NCBI RefSeq assembly: GCF_009730915.1
Contig: NC_052478.1
Location: 21,618,387-21,682,386, forward strand
Source: Dioscorea cayenensis subsp. rotundata
Lineage: Eukaryota; Streptophyta; Magnoliopsida; Dioscoreales; Dioscoreaceae
Reading direction: 5' to 3'
Length of the DNA stretch: 64,000 bases
The notes below the pieces were generated by a model. It was given only the letters and a program-made list of their open reading frames with translations. It searched no databases and was not told where the DNA came from. This document shows positions 1 to 12,128 of this stretch, piece after piece. Within the stretch, counting starts at the first letter, position 1; every line of letters starts with the position of its first letter. The translations under genes and the position numbers were made by a program.

Positions 1-565
1 GGAAAGAAAAGTACATATATGCTGCATATGTATTAATGCGTTCACTAATATTAACCAATTTGATCAATTTTTTATCAAATCAATCATTTAGATTGACTTG
101 ATAAAGAAGTACCAAATTGTACTTTCAGAATTAAGATTGTCAACTCTAATTAAGTTCGTACATATCACAAGAATGACACAAGCATGAAAACTGTATCAAA
201 AAAAACAAAAAACACAAGTTGTTTGCAACCACCATCATCAATCACCATAAATAAACACTAATTTCCAATTTGTGGAGCATAATTACTTTGAAAAGATAAG
301 TCATAAAAATGAAAGGAGATTAGTTTAAAATTTTAAATTAAAAAAAAAAACCACTTGTCAATTTTCCTCAAATATTAAATTAGAAAACATCAATAATAAA
401 ACATATCATTTAGCCCAATTGAAAGTACTATAATCTCAAAGCAAAATTATTTTTACCAATTGATTTTTTAAAGTCAAGTCTCATCATCTATAAACATCTC
501 ATGAACAATAAGCACATCTTGCACCACGAGATAGAAAGAAACCCTAACAATAACCCTAAAACTCC
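1..565 (+). promoter_or_regulatory. PR-1 upstream region with TATA box and W-box-like motifs
   Basis: AT-rich sequence with no ORF of note. A TATAAA lies at 489-494, about 75 bases before the PR-1 start codon, so the 5'UTR is short. TTGACT (W-box, the WRKY target) occurs near 93-98 and in reverse near 472-477. W boxes are expected for a salicylate-responsive PR-1 gene, but in AT-rich DNA two hexamers can occur by chance. Confidence 0.45.
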
Positions 566-1057
566 ATGGCAATATCCAAGCTTGCAATATACTTAGCATG
601 CATCATAGCACTAACCATGGCAGGCCATGCAGTGGCACATAATTCACCGGATCACTATCTTAATCCCCACAACTCAGCTCGCAGCGACGTCGGTGTTGGT
701 CCGGTGACATGGAATGACACCGTGGCCGCCTACGCAGAGGACTACGCCAACCAAAGAGCCAAGGATTGTGAGCTCATCCACTCCAATGGATCTTACGGTG
801 AGAACCTCTTTTGGGGTTCTGGGACTAATCACAGTGAAGAGGATGCAGTGAATGCATGGGTCTCTGAAAAGCAAGACTATGATTACTATAGCAACACTTG
901 TGCTAAAGGAAAGGTGTGTGAACATTACACTCAGGTGGTATGGAGTAGCTCAACAAACATTGGTTGTGCTCGTGTGGTGTGTAACAATGATGGCGGTGTC
1001 TTCATCATCTGTAACTATTTCCTTGCTGGGAATATAGAAGGACAACGCCCTTACTAA
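566..1057 (+). CDS. PR1: Pathogenesis-related protein 1 (CAP/SCP superfamily, secreted)
   Basis: An intronless 163-residue protein of the usual PR-1 length. Residues 1-24 are a hydrophobic signal peptide ending AVA, so the product should be secreted to the apoplast. The CAP domain fills the rest: PHNSAR at 34-39 with H35, GEN at 78-80, HYTQVVW at 120-126, and CNY at 149-151. Six cysteines (68, 112, 118, 134, 139, 149) match the three disulfides of the family. PR-1 proteins are salicylate-induced defence proteins that bind sterols, and their C-terminus can release a CAPE signalling peptide. The ending GNIEGQRPY is typical, but the CAPE-consensus proline after CNYx is leucine here (L153). The start is the first ATG after the TATA box and gives a complete signal peptide. 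Confidence 0.95.
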   Translation: MAISKLAIYLACIIALTMAGHAVAHNSPDHYLNPHNSARSDVGVGPVTWNDTVAAYAEDYANQRAKDCELIHSNGSYGENLFWGSGTNHSEEDAVNAWVSEKQDYDYYSNTCAKGKVCEHYTQVVWSSSTNIGCARVVCNNDGGVFIICNYFLAGNIEGQRPY

Positions 1058-1138
1058 GGGAATATTGATCAAGATTCAAGACCCCTCTATTTGTGTGTGT
1101 ATATATATATATAAAAGATGTCCTATATGTGTGTATAT

Positions 1139-1140
<2 letters not shown>

Positions 1141-1192
<52 letters not shown>
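1141..1192. repeat. Compound (CT)15(AT)11 microsatellite in the PR-1 3' flank
   Basis: Thirty bases of CT run directly into twenty-two bases of AT, about 85 bases after the PR-1 stop codon and probably within its 3'UTR. It produces spurious ORFs on both strands. Confidence 0.95.
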
Positions 1193-1425
1193 GTCTGTTC
1201 TGTGTCTGTGTTTGTGGCATGATGGATATTTAAGAATAGCAAGGCCTGGTTTAATTAATTAATTTGTATGAGAAGATGGACTTGATATTAAAGGCTTTGT
1301 CTCGTTAAAATAAATGAATATGTTTGTGCATGTCTTTGCAGAATTATTATAATAATTTATAAGGTTATTATAATAACCTATAGGTTTTTTTTTTTTTCAA
1401 GTACATGATCAAAATATTGTAATGT

Positions 1426-1641
1426 GTCAACTATTGGATAGCCCTAACAGTATGACACCAAAGTATAAGGGGAAGTCATGAGTTCAAATCCCCCCGACAG
1501 TATTGTTCATACACTGTTCATCCGGGATTTTTATACTATTCTCATACTGTACATATACTATATATTCAGATTCCAGTACTGTTCGGTACTGTTTATATTC
1601 ATATAAAAAGAGCGTTTATCGTTTATTATTAAAAAAAAAAC
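1426..1641 (+). mobile_element. tRNA-derived SINE, full length with target-site duplication
   Basis: The 5' part resembles a tRNA-type RNA polymerase III promoter: a degenerate A box around 1437-1452 (GGATAGCCCTAACAG) and a B box GTTCAAATC near 1492. A body of about 140 bases rich in TACTGTT-type words follows, then a run of A (1631-1640). The 11-base repeat TATTGTAATGT flanks it exactly at 1415-1425 and 1642-1652. A poly(A) tail plus this duplication indicates LINE-type target-primed insertion. A second copy of the same head lies at 62163-62275 on the other strand. Confidence 0.8.
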
Positions 1642-1659
1642 TATTGTAATGTTTGTAAA

Positions 1660-3640
1660 ATTTCCCTATCATCTCTTTAAATGTTTTTTTCTTTCCTTTT
1701 TTCTATCTTAACCATGAGCTCACTTAGGCAAGCCATCATTGTCCCAGCACATGCTCTTAATTTGCGTTTGTCACATTTGTTAAAAGAAAAAACTAAAATA
1801 TATAATATAATTATACCAATATAATGATTAAATTATAAGAGCGTTTGTTATTTTAAAAATGGGTGAAAACTCATGAATTTTCATGTTGTGAGTAATTAAT
1901 AGTTTTTTTTTTGTGAAATTGTTTACAATGAAATAATAAATTTATTTTTTTAGTTATAATGAGAAATTGATTAAAAAAAATTCCTTTAATAAAAATCATT
2001 GAATCTTAAGCTATATTCCTATAACCCTACCATTTTTATGTTAACATCATCTAAAAGTTGTTTTTACTTCATCCATTTTCATCAATTAGGTGTGAAAAAC
2101 ATTTTGGACCTCTTTAAATAGTTTCAAGCTAATAAAAATTTATATAATTTATCAAAACTTTCGGATAACTTTTTTCACTCCATTTCATTATTCTTAATAT
2201 GAGATATTGAAGGAAATTGATTGAATGACGAGTAAAAAATTTTAAAACCAAAGTTGGAAAATAAGTTTGAATTTAGATATTGAACATTCTATAATTTAAT
2301 TTGAAGAGAAAACTTGCAAGATCAAATCTATAAAAAAAATAAAATCATAAAGAAACACTAAAAAATTAATAACTAATACTATTTAATATATTAAAATTTA
2401 TGATTATTTTAAAAAATAAAAATAAAAACAAAAATCACTGGACAAACTTTCATTCCACAAGAAGTTTTTTATATTTAATTTAAATGATGATAGTGTCTTT
2501 TTTATAAAAAAAAATGCATTTGGTTTTAAAATATTTACTTTTGTATATTTTAAGAATTTGCTTCTAATAAATAAATAAATATATATATAAGATGGTCGAT
2601 TTGATTAACAAATTAAATTACAAAATAACTTAAAAATACAATTGTGCATAATTATGTACATTGAATAAATTTTAATTACATGCATGTCGCACATAACATA
2701 TATATATATATCAAATTATTTGTTAAGAAACATCTTATATACTAAAATGCCCTCAGATGAGAAAAAAGAAGAGAGAGACAGAGAAATTAGTGTGGAGAGG
2801 GAATACAACAGAACAGGGCCTGTCATTGTACTAAATTTTCGAGTGAAGTGATAGACTGCAAGTGTTTTTTAAATCAATTTGTACAACTTGAATTAGTCAT
2901 ATACTAGTATTACGTTCACCACTAATTCAATGATTTAGGATTCATCACATGATGTTTACTGTTTATCTCATTTTTTACTAATGTAATATATATATATATA
3001 TATATTAAAATAAATAACCAACAATAATCATAAAGCAAAAGAAAATAAAAACTAAAAACACAAACTTCTATTATGTTAAAAAGCTAAGTAGAATGGTGGT
3101 GTTCCTATTTGCAAAAGTTTTTTTTCCCCATATAATTGAATTTTAAAATATGTTTAAATATATTCTAGATACAATAATAAATTGAGTTGATTTAGATTCA
3201 ATTTGAGTTGCAATCTAACCCTTCTATTTTTTTGCCATAGTCTAATATTTAAATTTTCTAAACAAAGTCTATACTATGTTATTGTGACCCCTTAACTACA
3301 GTTATATTTTAACAAAAATTTCTCATGTTTCAAAAATGATTTATGAATTTGTCAAATTGTGTAAGATTGAATTCCTCTCACAAACTCTAAAAAATATATA
3401 TATCAATTATTTTTGTATAATATTCATATATATATATATATAATTAAATATATTTTTATCAATAATAATAACTTGTTAGAAACTTTTAAAAAAAAAACAT
3501 ATTCAAGAAGACTCACGCTGTTTTTACATATAAACCCTATAAAATTCCAAATATATATATATATGCTTCTAATTTTAAGTTTTTTGGGGGTTATTATGAA
3601 AATACAATTATAGTTTGGCTTGGGGATCAAGCAGCTCTCA
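1660..3640. other. AT-rich intergenic DNA, no gene seen
   Basis: Low-complexity AT-rich sequence with several short (TA)n tracts (near 2580, 2700, 2987, 3427 and 3555). No coding region, TSD-flanked element or RNA gene could be supported. Confidence 0.6.
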
Positions 3641-3644
3641 TCTT

Positions 3645-3652
3645 CTATATAA
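3645..3652 (+). promoter_or_regulatory. TATA box (CTATATAA) of the small conserved gene
   Basis: CTATATAA is followed about 25-30 bases later by a pyrimidine-rich leader (TCTTCTTCG, CTCAGTCTCAG) and a good splice donor at 3714. This fits a core promoter and a short noncoding first exon ending at 3713. Confidence 0.6.
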
Positions 3653-3713
3653 CGATCATCTTCTTCGAGCTTGGCCTCAGTCTCAGAGTCTCAGCTCCAA
3701 ACCCTAATCTTTG

Positions 3714-5645
3714 GTACGTTCTGCAGTCCCTTCTTCTTCTTCTTCTTATGCTATTTGGTTGTATTTATTTCGATTAGACGTGAATTGGTTGTATTCGTGT
3801 TCTCCTTTTCTTTTCTTTGGGGGGGTATGGAATTCATTCACATTTGATTATATTATGTGGTTTCTTTGAGTTATTTGATGAATTATTGCTCAAATTTGGA
3901 TATTGAATGACTTTAAATAGTAGAAGCTTTGAGTATTTGGAGGAATTGAGGCAATCTTGTTTGGAAAATTTGTTCTTTTTTTTATTAATTTGATTTTATT
4001 TCTCCTATCTTGTGATTTCTTGATGTTATTAGATGAATTCATGTTGAAATTTGCTTATTGAATGCTCATAACCAGTATGAGTTTTGAGTATTTGGGGCAA
4101 TCTTGTGAGGAAAAAAAAAAGTAGTTATTTTTATTTGAATGTTTATATCTTTTGGTTCATCTGAGTTATTATGCGAATTCTTGCTCAAGTTTGAGTATTT
4201 AGAGGAATTGAAGTGATGTTATGAGAAAACTATTCATTATTTTTACTTGAGATTGTTTGTACCTTTTGCTTTCTGTGAATTACTATTAGATTGAACATTG
4301 AAATCCTCTTATGAATCTAATATGGGTTTTGAGTATTTGAAGGAATTGATGCAATCTTGTTAGAAAAGATGTTTTTTTTTTTAATTTTCATTTGAATGCT
4401 CATCTGTTTTTCTTCGAATCTGAACGCTATACTTGGGTCGTTTAGAAGACTACTTGCTCAAGTTTGTTTACTGAATGCTCATACTATGGGTTTGGAGTAT
4501 GCAGAGGAATTGAGGCAGTATTTTGAGGAAAAATAATCGCTTTGTTGTTCGATTTGAATGCTTGTTTCTTTTGCTTACTGTTTGTATTCAAGGTCTATCT
4601 GGATTGGAAACAGGTAGTATAGAGAAATTGTTGCTTAACTTGCTCATATCTTTTGCTTACTGTCTGTTTTTCAATCTAAATATGGATTTGAAATGACTAG
4701 TTTAGAGGAATTGTTGCTCAAGTTTACTCGCACAATTTGTATCAATAGCTGTTCAATCATAAGTGATTGTCCTTTGATCTAAGTCTAGATTTGTTTTGTT
4801 CTATGTCAAGTGTATAAGTTATTTAAATTTAGATTTGCCTTCTTCAATATATTTTAAGGTTTGCCTACATTTTTAAAGCTCTTGCACATGTCTTTATGTT
4901 GTGATTATTTGTTGAGTTCCCTTTTAATTTATCCTTTTTTTTAAAAAAAAAAGATTGAATGAATAATGAGGTTCTTTATCAATTCTTCTCTTCAGTTACG
5001 TTCCATTATGTAATGGAAAAGGAAAACCAAGTCTATGAATGGGTGCAAGATATAAGGGACAAATAAGCAGGGTTAATAAAGATAAACTAAAGTACCATCA
5101 AAGGAGCTTCAAAAGGCACTTGGTCATGATTGATGAGTACTATTTGAATTAGATTAGCTCTTAATGTTGATTAGAGATTATTCTCCATGTTTAATGAAAT
5201 TTCATTCATATGTAGATTAGATATGTTGAAGCATTTGAATTCTAATTTGATGCAAGAATGTCTGGATGGTAAACCATAATCTTCAAATTTTTTTTCTTGT
5301 GAAATAATTGAATTAGGCTAGCTTTCCAAATATTATTTGATTTAAAAGGAATTGGCATAGAAACTTCTATCTTTCTATCAAAGCATTTGAACTCAATGAA
5401 CTGTATTTGTGCCATATTTCAAGCATATCGAACCAAGCTTATGTCAAGTTGTTGACATCCATAGTTGTCTCAACTTTTATAGTTCATTGTATCTTCCTGA
5501 TAGTGCCAAAGGAAATATACACTTTTCTTCTGACTCTTCTCTTTGATTAAGATACCCAAAGAAATGCAATTGATGATGTCTTAATTCAAATAGAATTTAA
5601 TATTATTGTCATTATGATAAATATATTTTGTGCGCTAAAATTCAG
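3714..5645 (+). other. Long 5'UTR intron with degenerate internal repeats
   Basis: A donor GTACGTT at 3714 and an acceptor TTCAG ending at 5645 bracket 1.93 kb of T-rich sequence; the coding ATG follows 23 bases later. Between about 3900 and 4720 a degenerate unit recurs every 110-165 bases, anchored by words like TTGAGTATTTGGAGGAATTG and TGAATGCTCAT. Long T-rich leader introns often raise expression in plants; here that is only inference. Confidence 0.6.
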
Positions 5646-5668
5646 CTCCGAAGTTCCCAAGAAGCAAA

Positions 5669-6064
5669 ATGGAGTCTCAAAATACAGCATCTGTGGAAAA
5701 AACCTCACCTCCGGTCGTTAATCCTGCCGCAAGCTCGTGCCGCAAGAAGAAGACGGAAGGTGCTAGTTTTATCGCTGATGTGAGAGAGCACATCGATGAG
5801 TTCATTCATGCTTCAATGGATGAACACAAAACTTGCTTCAAGAAGACCATTCAAAAGGTCAGCCAATGCCTCCCAAATTATACTAATTTCCCTTCCGCAA
5901 AGTATATTCGTTGTTTAAAATAAGAGGTCGGTATTCGTATTGTTTCCCAGATGTTTGGAATGTCTAAAGTTGTCGCGGAGAGATCTGCTGAAACTGCTGA
6001 AACTGCTGAAAAGAAGTCGAAGTCTCTTTGCCCCTGCAGACAAGTGTTTCTCAGTAGACACTAA
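5669..6064 (+). CDS. Small conserved plant protein of unknown function (MFGMSK motif), two coding exons
   Basis: Exons 5669-5857 and 5951-6064 join in phase 0 across a 93-base intron (GTCAGC...TTTCCCAG), giving 100 residues. Reading through the intron instead would stop at 5923. The N-terminal 30 residues are a polar, lysine-rich tail. The core ASFIADVREHIDEFIHASMD, then CFKKTIQK, MFGMSKVVAERSAE, looks like a conserved plant family I recall as unnamed; I can assign no function. There are no membrane segments or signal peptide. A nine-base repeat encodes ETAETA. The last 17 codons read KKSKSLCPCRQ..., but a one-base shift in the A run near 6009-6013 would give a tail containing LPLQTSVSQ and a stop at 6055-6057. 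That is closer to what I recall for relatives, so a recent frameshift or base error is likely. Confidence 0.6.
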
Positions 6065-8673
6065 AATGGTTAGTTTAGAATGTTGCTTATCCGCATGTTT
6101 CTTGGTGGTTTCTTAAATAAATAAATGGATGAGGATGATGAGATGAATTTTGTGACCAAATATATCAGTTACATAAAATTTCAAGTTTGTTTACTTGATT
6201 CTTTTCCAAAAGGAATTTTGCTATATTATGCATGATTTAAATTGATTGTTTCATAGTGATAGAGAGAATTGGTTAAGAAATTGGAAGATGATGGTGCATA
6301 TGTATAATATATCATAAAGCCAAATGTTTTTTAATAAAAGCAAAATTGAGAATGTATAATGAATAATTAGACATTTTTTATTGTATAAATTCTATGAAGT
6401 GAAAAAGGGCCATTTAGAAACAACATTGTTGGGGGATGTTAAGATGTCCATTCAATTAGGGAAATTTGCATTACAAAAATGCAAAAAATGTTTATCCTCT
6501 CATAAAAATCATATTTATGTGTGTGTATCCCCAAAATATACTAAATACAGAAGCCTCTAGTTGTCAAAAGCTAAAATGATTTTTTTCTTTTAACTTTGTT
6601 TATTATCACTATTTTACTTCATTATTATTGTTGTAAGTCATAGAGAAAGGAGTGATAATAAAATATTGGTGTTCTGTAGGAGTATGTAGATAGGTATGAT
6701 TTTATAAAGATAAATATGGCCAAATATTGATTTTTACAGGGTATATCTACAAATCTCCTACTCTATCACAATGTCTTCTGATTTTAGGCATATCCATACA
6801 TGATATCTTCTAATAAAACATTTGATTTCAAATTCATATACTCTCCCTACAAAGCTTGTAATTTCATGTAAAAACATCTCTAAAATCAAGTTCTTTGTGT
6901 ATTTCCACAAGCAATTACAAATATATATATAACTTGAAGACCACAATCCAATAACCCTCAATCTAGTATGTGTGTGAGATAATATTCAATTAATTTGTTT
7001 TCAAGTCTCTAATACATTTCACATAATCAGGGAGTCACAAATATTATCAATTAATCAAATAAATCTACTATTAATATTTTCAAGAAATCACTGACATTCA
7101 TTGCCCAAAATGGGTAACCATTATTACTTATACATCTTATGAGCCACTTATGATTTATTTTTATTTTATTTAACTATGAAATAATTCTCATTAAATCTAT
7201 CATATCACATCTATGTTTATTTTGCTATTAGTATTGTTTTAGATGTGGCAAGCCAAGCTCACACCCTTAAAACATGGAAAACTTCCATGTACCCATTATA
7301 CCCATAGGTAACCCTGCTATCAAATTATTTTTTATATTAGAATATATATATTAGCTTTATGTATTTATATTTTTTAAAACAATTTTACAATTTTTTTATA
7401 AATAATTAAATATTAAACTACAAATAATTGTATACCCAATTATTGATTGGATATGTACAAGTACCAGTGTCCAAAACACTAAACTGTTAGAAAAATAGGT
7501 ATAACTTAATCTGTACATGTTTATTATCCAAAAAAAATATTTATTAGGCATGACTTATATATTCCTGATTCATCCATCTCTCCAACCATTTTTTCAGATC
7601 TAAACAAACAAGCTAATAAACAATCTGCTAACAATAAACTTTAATTAGCAAGTATAAACAAACAAAACAGCCTTGTGCAGTGCTCCAACTGAAATTAATA
7701 AGCAAGATAAAGTAAACATTAAATTGGATAAGTAATGCAATTAATGCTACCTCTAAGACAAACTCCAAGGCTTTCTCTATGCAGTAAAAGCTATTCTTCA
7801 AATTCATTCAACTTTTTGGATCATAGTATATACATGTAAATATAACCTGCATTCAACTTTAATAAGGTCTTGTATTCACACCAGGCATTCCCATAATAAA
7901 ATGTTTGCATATTAAATGCAATGCTTGGAGAATTGAATTAGCTGCCAATATTGACCTTAAAAACATGGCGGTGACCAGTGAGTTCAAAAACATGGAAGAA
8001 AGTTCTTGGAAATCAAGAAGGGAATAGTTTGAATCTTTAAGTAATGAGCTCCATAAACTCATTCAATTGAGTGGGCCCACTTTGTCAGTCTGACTTACTG
8101 AAGTGACATTTGATTTTTCTCACACTTCAAAACCTTACCAAATTCAATAATTAACCTCTTAATTCTTTCAAACTGTTTCTTAGGACCCATTTATTACTAA
8201 CTAGTTCCTGTAAAAATAAAATTAAACCACAAAGAATTATAAAAACTAAAATATCTCCCAAAAACTCAGACTAATTTGTCTTTCTTTCTTTCTTAAAATA
8301 ACCTATTTTTTTCATATTGAAACTTTGAAACTACACTGGTTGGCCCAGTTACAGAGGCATTATTAAAAAAAGAGGCAAAGTTGAAAGTGATCATTGACTA
8401 GAATAATAAGCATGTAAAGAATGTGATGAAGTTTGGCAAGCATGTCTTCTTCCATCCCTTATTATGATCATGTTGGGCATGTTCTATAATGAAATATTAT
8501 TTACAAACTAGACATGTTTCTAACTTCTCCTTCACTATTATATGAAGATGGGAAGTACTATATGGAAGTCATTGCAATGCCACCAAAAAGTTGAAATTAT
8601 CATCAATGAGGGACCTCCAATGAACAAGGTTGCCACCTTCCTCTTGTGCATAAATTGGTGACTTTAATTGTTG
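6065..8673. other. AT-rich intergenic DNA, no gene seen
   Basis: Downstream flank of the small gene, then AT-rich DNA without a supportable gene. Short ORFs near 6758-6961 and 7859-8062 have no recognisable motif or splice context. Confidence 0.6.
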
Positions 8674-8681
8674 TTTCTAGC

Positions 8682-9107
8682 TAGACCTGACCACGGTTCG
8701 GTTCCGGTTCGGTTCCGGTTCAAAACCGCCGGTTCCGGTTTTATAAACTATAGAACCGGAACCGAACCATAGTCATAAGGTTCCGGTTCTCGGTTCGGTT
8801 CCAATATGGTTCCGGTTCCGGTTCGGGTTCTAAATAATTTAATTCCAATTAATTAAAAAAATATAAAAAAATTATATTATATATTTTTTTATTTAAAAAT
8901 AAAGAAAATAGAACCGAACCCGGCGGTTCGGTTCCGGTTCGGTTCGAGTTCGGGTTTTTCATCTCATAAGCACCTTAGCCCGAACCTTAAAGTTCCCGTT
9001 AAGGTTCGGTTTTGGAACCCGGAACCTTTTATACGGTTCTCGTTCGGTTCTAATAGTGGCGGTTCCGGTTTGGTTCTACGGTTCGAACCGAACCGCGGTC
9101 AGGTCTA
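8682..9107. mobile_element. hAT-type MITE with GGTTCCGGTTC internal repeats
   Basis: The element begins TAGACCTGACC and ends with the inverse GGTCAGGTCTA; beyond this the ends stay inverted (ACGGTTCGGTT and AACCGAACCG). It is flanked by an exact 8-base duplication TTTCTAGC at 8674-8681 and 9108-9115, the hAT signature. The 426-base body has no ORF. It is built of many copies of GGTTCCGGTTC in both orientations around an AT-rich core, so a transcript would fold into a long hairpin. Confidence 0.9.
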
Positions 9108-9115
9108 TTTCTAGC

Positions 9116-10610
9116 CCTTTGAATGTCAACACAAATCTATGGTTGATACATTGTATGACATTGTTCTCTAATTATTCTTGTCTTCTATTTATTTCTTTCT
9201 TTTATAACTTTTATAATAGCTCATACTAGATTGTCATCTTTTATATATATTCACCGTCCTATATTTTATAATCTCAGCAAAGATGTTAGAGTGAGTTGAT
9301 TTGTCAACTTCAAATTATGTCCAATAATTAATTTTAATTTATTTACCATGATAATCCATGCCACTCATTCAACAATTTATTTTACCTACAAATCTACCTT
9401 AATATATTTATTTTTCAATTGGCATGCTTTCTGACCTCTTTAAATATATATTTTGACTATATTAAATTATTATATCTTAACATTTTCCTTACATATAATG
9501 TATAATCCTATTATTATATTAATATAATTCATATATTTTTTTATTCCTAACAAGTACACATAGTGAGTTGTTGATTGCGTACAAGTTCATGCAAGGTAGA
9601 AAGGATTGGATAAACTAAAGCGAAAAATAGAAGAACCTTTGCCTAAATATGTGTATACTAAACTCAAACTCTCCCAAATTCATACATAATTAAAGTCAAA
9701 TATTAATGTCAAAATTTTCTCAAAAATATATTGCTAGTTTGGTGGAGAGGAAAAGATCAAGGATGGTAATGAGTCCATTTGATACCCTTTTGGAAAAACA
9801 TAACTTAAAAATGGAGTAAAGTGACATGGCAGCTTGTGTTGGTTGAGTGTAAATTCATCACCACTATTCTTCTTTGAATGCCCAAGCATCTCCCATCCTT
9901 ACAAGGGAATCACACCCAAACCTCCTTCTCAAGGAATGCACATGCATAAATATGCCTTAATAGATTTATCATAAAGCAGCCTATACATCTAACATTAAAC
10001 TCTAGGTCTCTTACTCTTGTTAGTGCTTCTCTAACTCTGCTTATGCTTTAAGGGACCATAAATTACACTGAAAATGATGCTCCAACTATATTGCATTCCA
10101 TGTTCTCTTCTTAATGCCACCAAATAATGCATTAGACTAATTGCTCACCTAACTAGGATATTGACACTCATAATTTGTATATATATATATATATAAATCG
10201 ATGTCTATGTCCAAACGATCGATTCGTAAATGTAACATCAATGATTTTGATATACATACTATACTATTCATTAATGCATTTATTATCAATGTGAGAAAGA
10301 AAATAAATAACTTCATTTTATTTGCATCCAAAGAATTGGCACCTAAATGTAGTTATAAAACATTTATGTTAATTGTGGTTAACATGATGATCATGCATAG
10401 TTAGTTAGCTAAATGATAACTCATTTTTTGATGTCTATATACAAGGAATTTACTCATGAATGTAGTAATAATGTGAACATTAATGCATGCTAAAGAAACA
10501 TTTATTGCAACAAAAATAATTACATTGATTAAAGATTAATTAGCCATATAAAAGCATGATTAAACTAAAATGGAAATTTACCTTCCTGTCCATCTGCTGT
10601 AACTTTGTGC
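9116..10610. other. AT-rich intergenic DNA, no gene seen
   Basis: No coding or mobile feature could be supported. A (TA)n tract lies near 10178-10195. Confidence 0.6.
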
Positions 10611-10615
10611 AGAAG

Positions 10616-11048
10616 CACGTGAGGAAAACGCGGAATCAAGTAAAGCAACGTGGCACGTTCTAATGGGCCCACCCAATCTTTTCTTAAGGACGAAAACACC
10701 CTTTAAGCGCGTGGTACTACTCAGTACATCCCAGTGAAACTCTCTTGTAATTCTTCAGTTCCTACAGGGGTATTTTAGTCAAACTGCATGCTTTTTAATA
10801 TTTCACCACCCTATCTTTTTGATTATCTACTCCATTTGACAGCCTAACATTTTCAAAACTGAATCATTTTTCCGTCGATAATAAAAAAAAAGTAAGAGTG
10901 AAATAATCAATAGTTATAATTATTAAAAATATATATATATGTCCTATAATAGTACCTTTCTCCGACACTGGAAATCAAACTCAACCGTTAATTCTTCAAG
11001 AAAACGCCTCGAGATCCGAACTCACTTCCACTTCCCAACTCTATAAAT
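10616..11048 (+). promoter_or_regulatory. GATL promoter: G-box, ABRE-like core and TATA box
   Basis: CACGTG (G-box) at 10616-10621 and ACGTGGC (ABRE-type) at 10648-10654 lie about 450 bases before the GATL start. TATAAAT at 11042-11048 is about 55 bases before the ATG. G-box and ABRE cores bind bZIP and bHLH factors, so ABA or light control is possible but unproven. Confidence 0.45.
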
Positions 11049-11101
11049 CCACTTCCCCACTCCGGCAACCCAAATTCCGGAACTCTGAAGTCGACTTCCA
11101 A

Positions 11102-12128
11102 ATGGCTCATCGGATCCACACTTTGGTCATCGTCCTCATCGTCTCCGCCGTTTCCCCCGCCGTTTCCCGTCCGCGTTTCCGAGAAGCCCCTCAGTTCTAC
11201 AACTCCGCCGGGTGTCCTCCACCGCTGCCGCCGTCTCCGGCAGCGGAATGCCACCGGGAAGCTCTCGTCCACGTCGCCATGACCCTCGACGTGACCTATC
11301 TCCGGGGATCCATGGCCGCGATCCACTCCGTTCTCCAGCACTCATCTTGCCCTCAATCCATCCAGTTCCACTTCGTCGCGTCCTCGCGTATCCCCTTCCT
11401 GAACTCCACCCTGGGAAACGCGTTTCCAATGCTCGCCTTCAAGATCTACGACTTCGACGACCGCCTCGTCGCCGGCCGGATCTCGACCTCGATCCGCGCA
11501 GCGCTCGATCGACCACTGAACTACGCCCGATCTTACCTCGCCGGAATCCTCCCATCCTGCGCCGGCCGCGTCGTCTACCTCGACTCCGATCTCATCCTCG
11601 TCGACGACATCGCTCGCCTCGCCGGCACTCCCTCTCCCTTCCGACGTCGTCCTCGCCGCGCCGGAGTACTGCAACGCTAATTTCACCTCGTATTTCACAC
11701 CCGCATTCTGGTCTAACCCTACCCTCTCCCTCACCTTCTCCGATCGCAAGCCCTGCTACTTCAACACCGGCGTCATGGTCATCGACCTCGATCGCTGGCG
11801 CGCCGGCGGCTACACCGATCAGATCGAAGAATGGATGGATCTCCAGAAAAAGATACGGATCTATGAGCTCGGATCACTTCCCCCTTTCCTCCTCGTCTTC
11901 GCCGGCCGAATCGCCGCCGTTGAGCATCGCTGGAACCAGCACGGCCTCGGCGGCGACAACTTCCGGGGACTTTGCCGGGATCTTCACCCCGGTCCGGTGA
12001 GCCTCCTCCATTGGAGCGGCAAAGGGAAGCCATGGGTTCGCCTCGACGCCGGCCGGCCATGCCCTCTCGATGCCCTTTGGGCTCCCTATGATCTTCTCCA
12101 AACCCCCTTCAATATCGAAGATTCATAA
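11102..12128 (+). CDS. GATL-type glycosyltransferase family 8 gene carrying a one-base frameshift
   Basis: An intronless, GC-rich gene; plant GATL genes are typically intronless and encode about 340-390 residues. Residues 1-22 form a signal or membrane segment for the Golgi/secretory route. GT8 motifs in the first frame are [20 protein letters not shown] at 57-76 and the metal-binding DSD within [11 protein letters not shown] (161-163). The frame then breaks near 11630-11645, and the first ORF ends at 11680. From 11643 the next frame continues the family: [37 protein letters not shown], stop at 12126-12128. The whole span is 342 codons plus one extra base, so one inserted base in the C/T-rich stretch explains the break. 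GATLs act in pectin or xylan synthesis. Either a recent null allele or a base-calling error; no other damage is visible. Confidence 0.85.

Noticed and set aside
1005-1262. Open frames across the CT/AT repeat
   Set aside because: They encode only microsatellite dipeptides.
11212-12000. Long open frames in other phases and on the minus strand over the GATL gene
   Set aside because: GC-rich coding DNA leaves antisense and off-frame readings open; they are Arg/Pro/Ser-rich and lack motifs, while the GT8 motifs fix the true frame.
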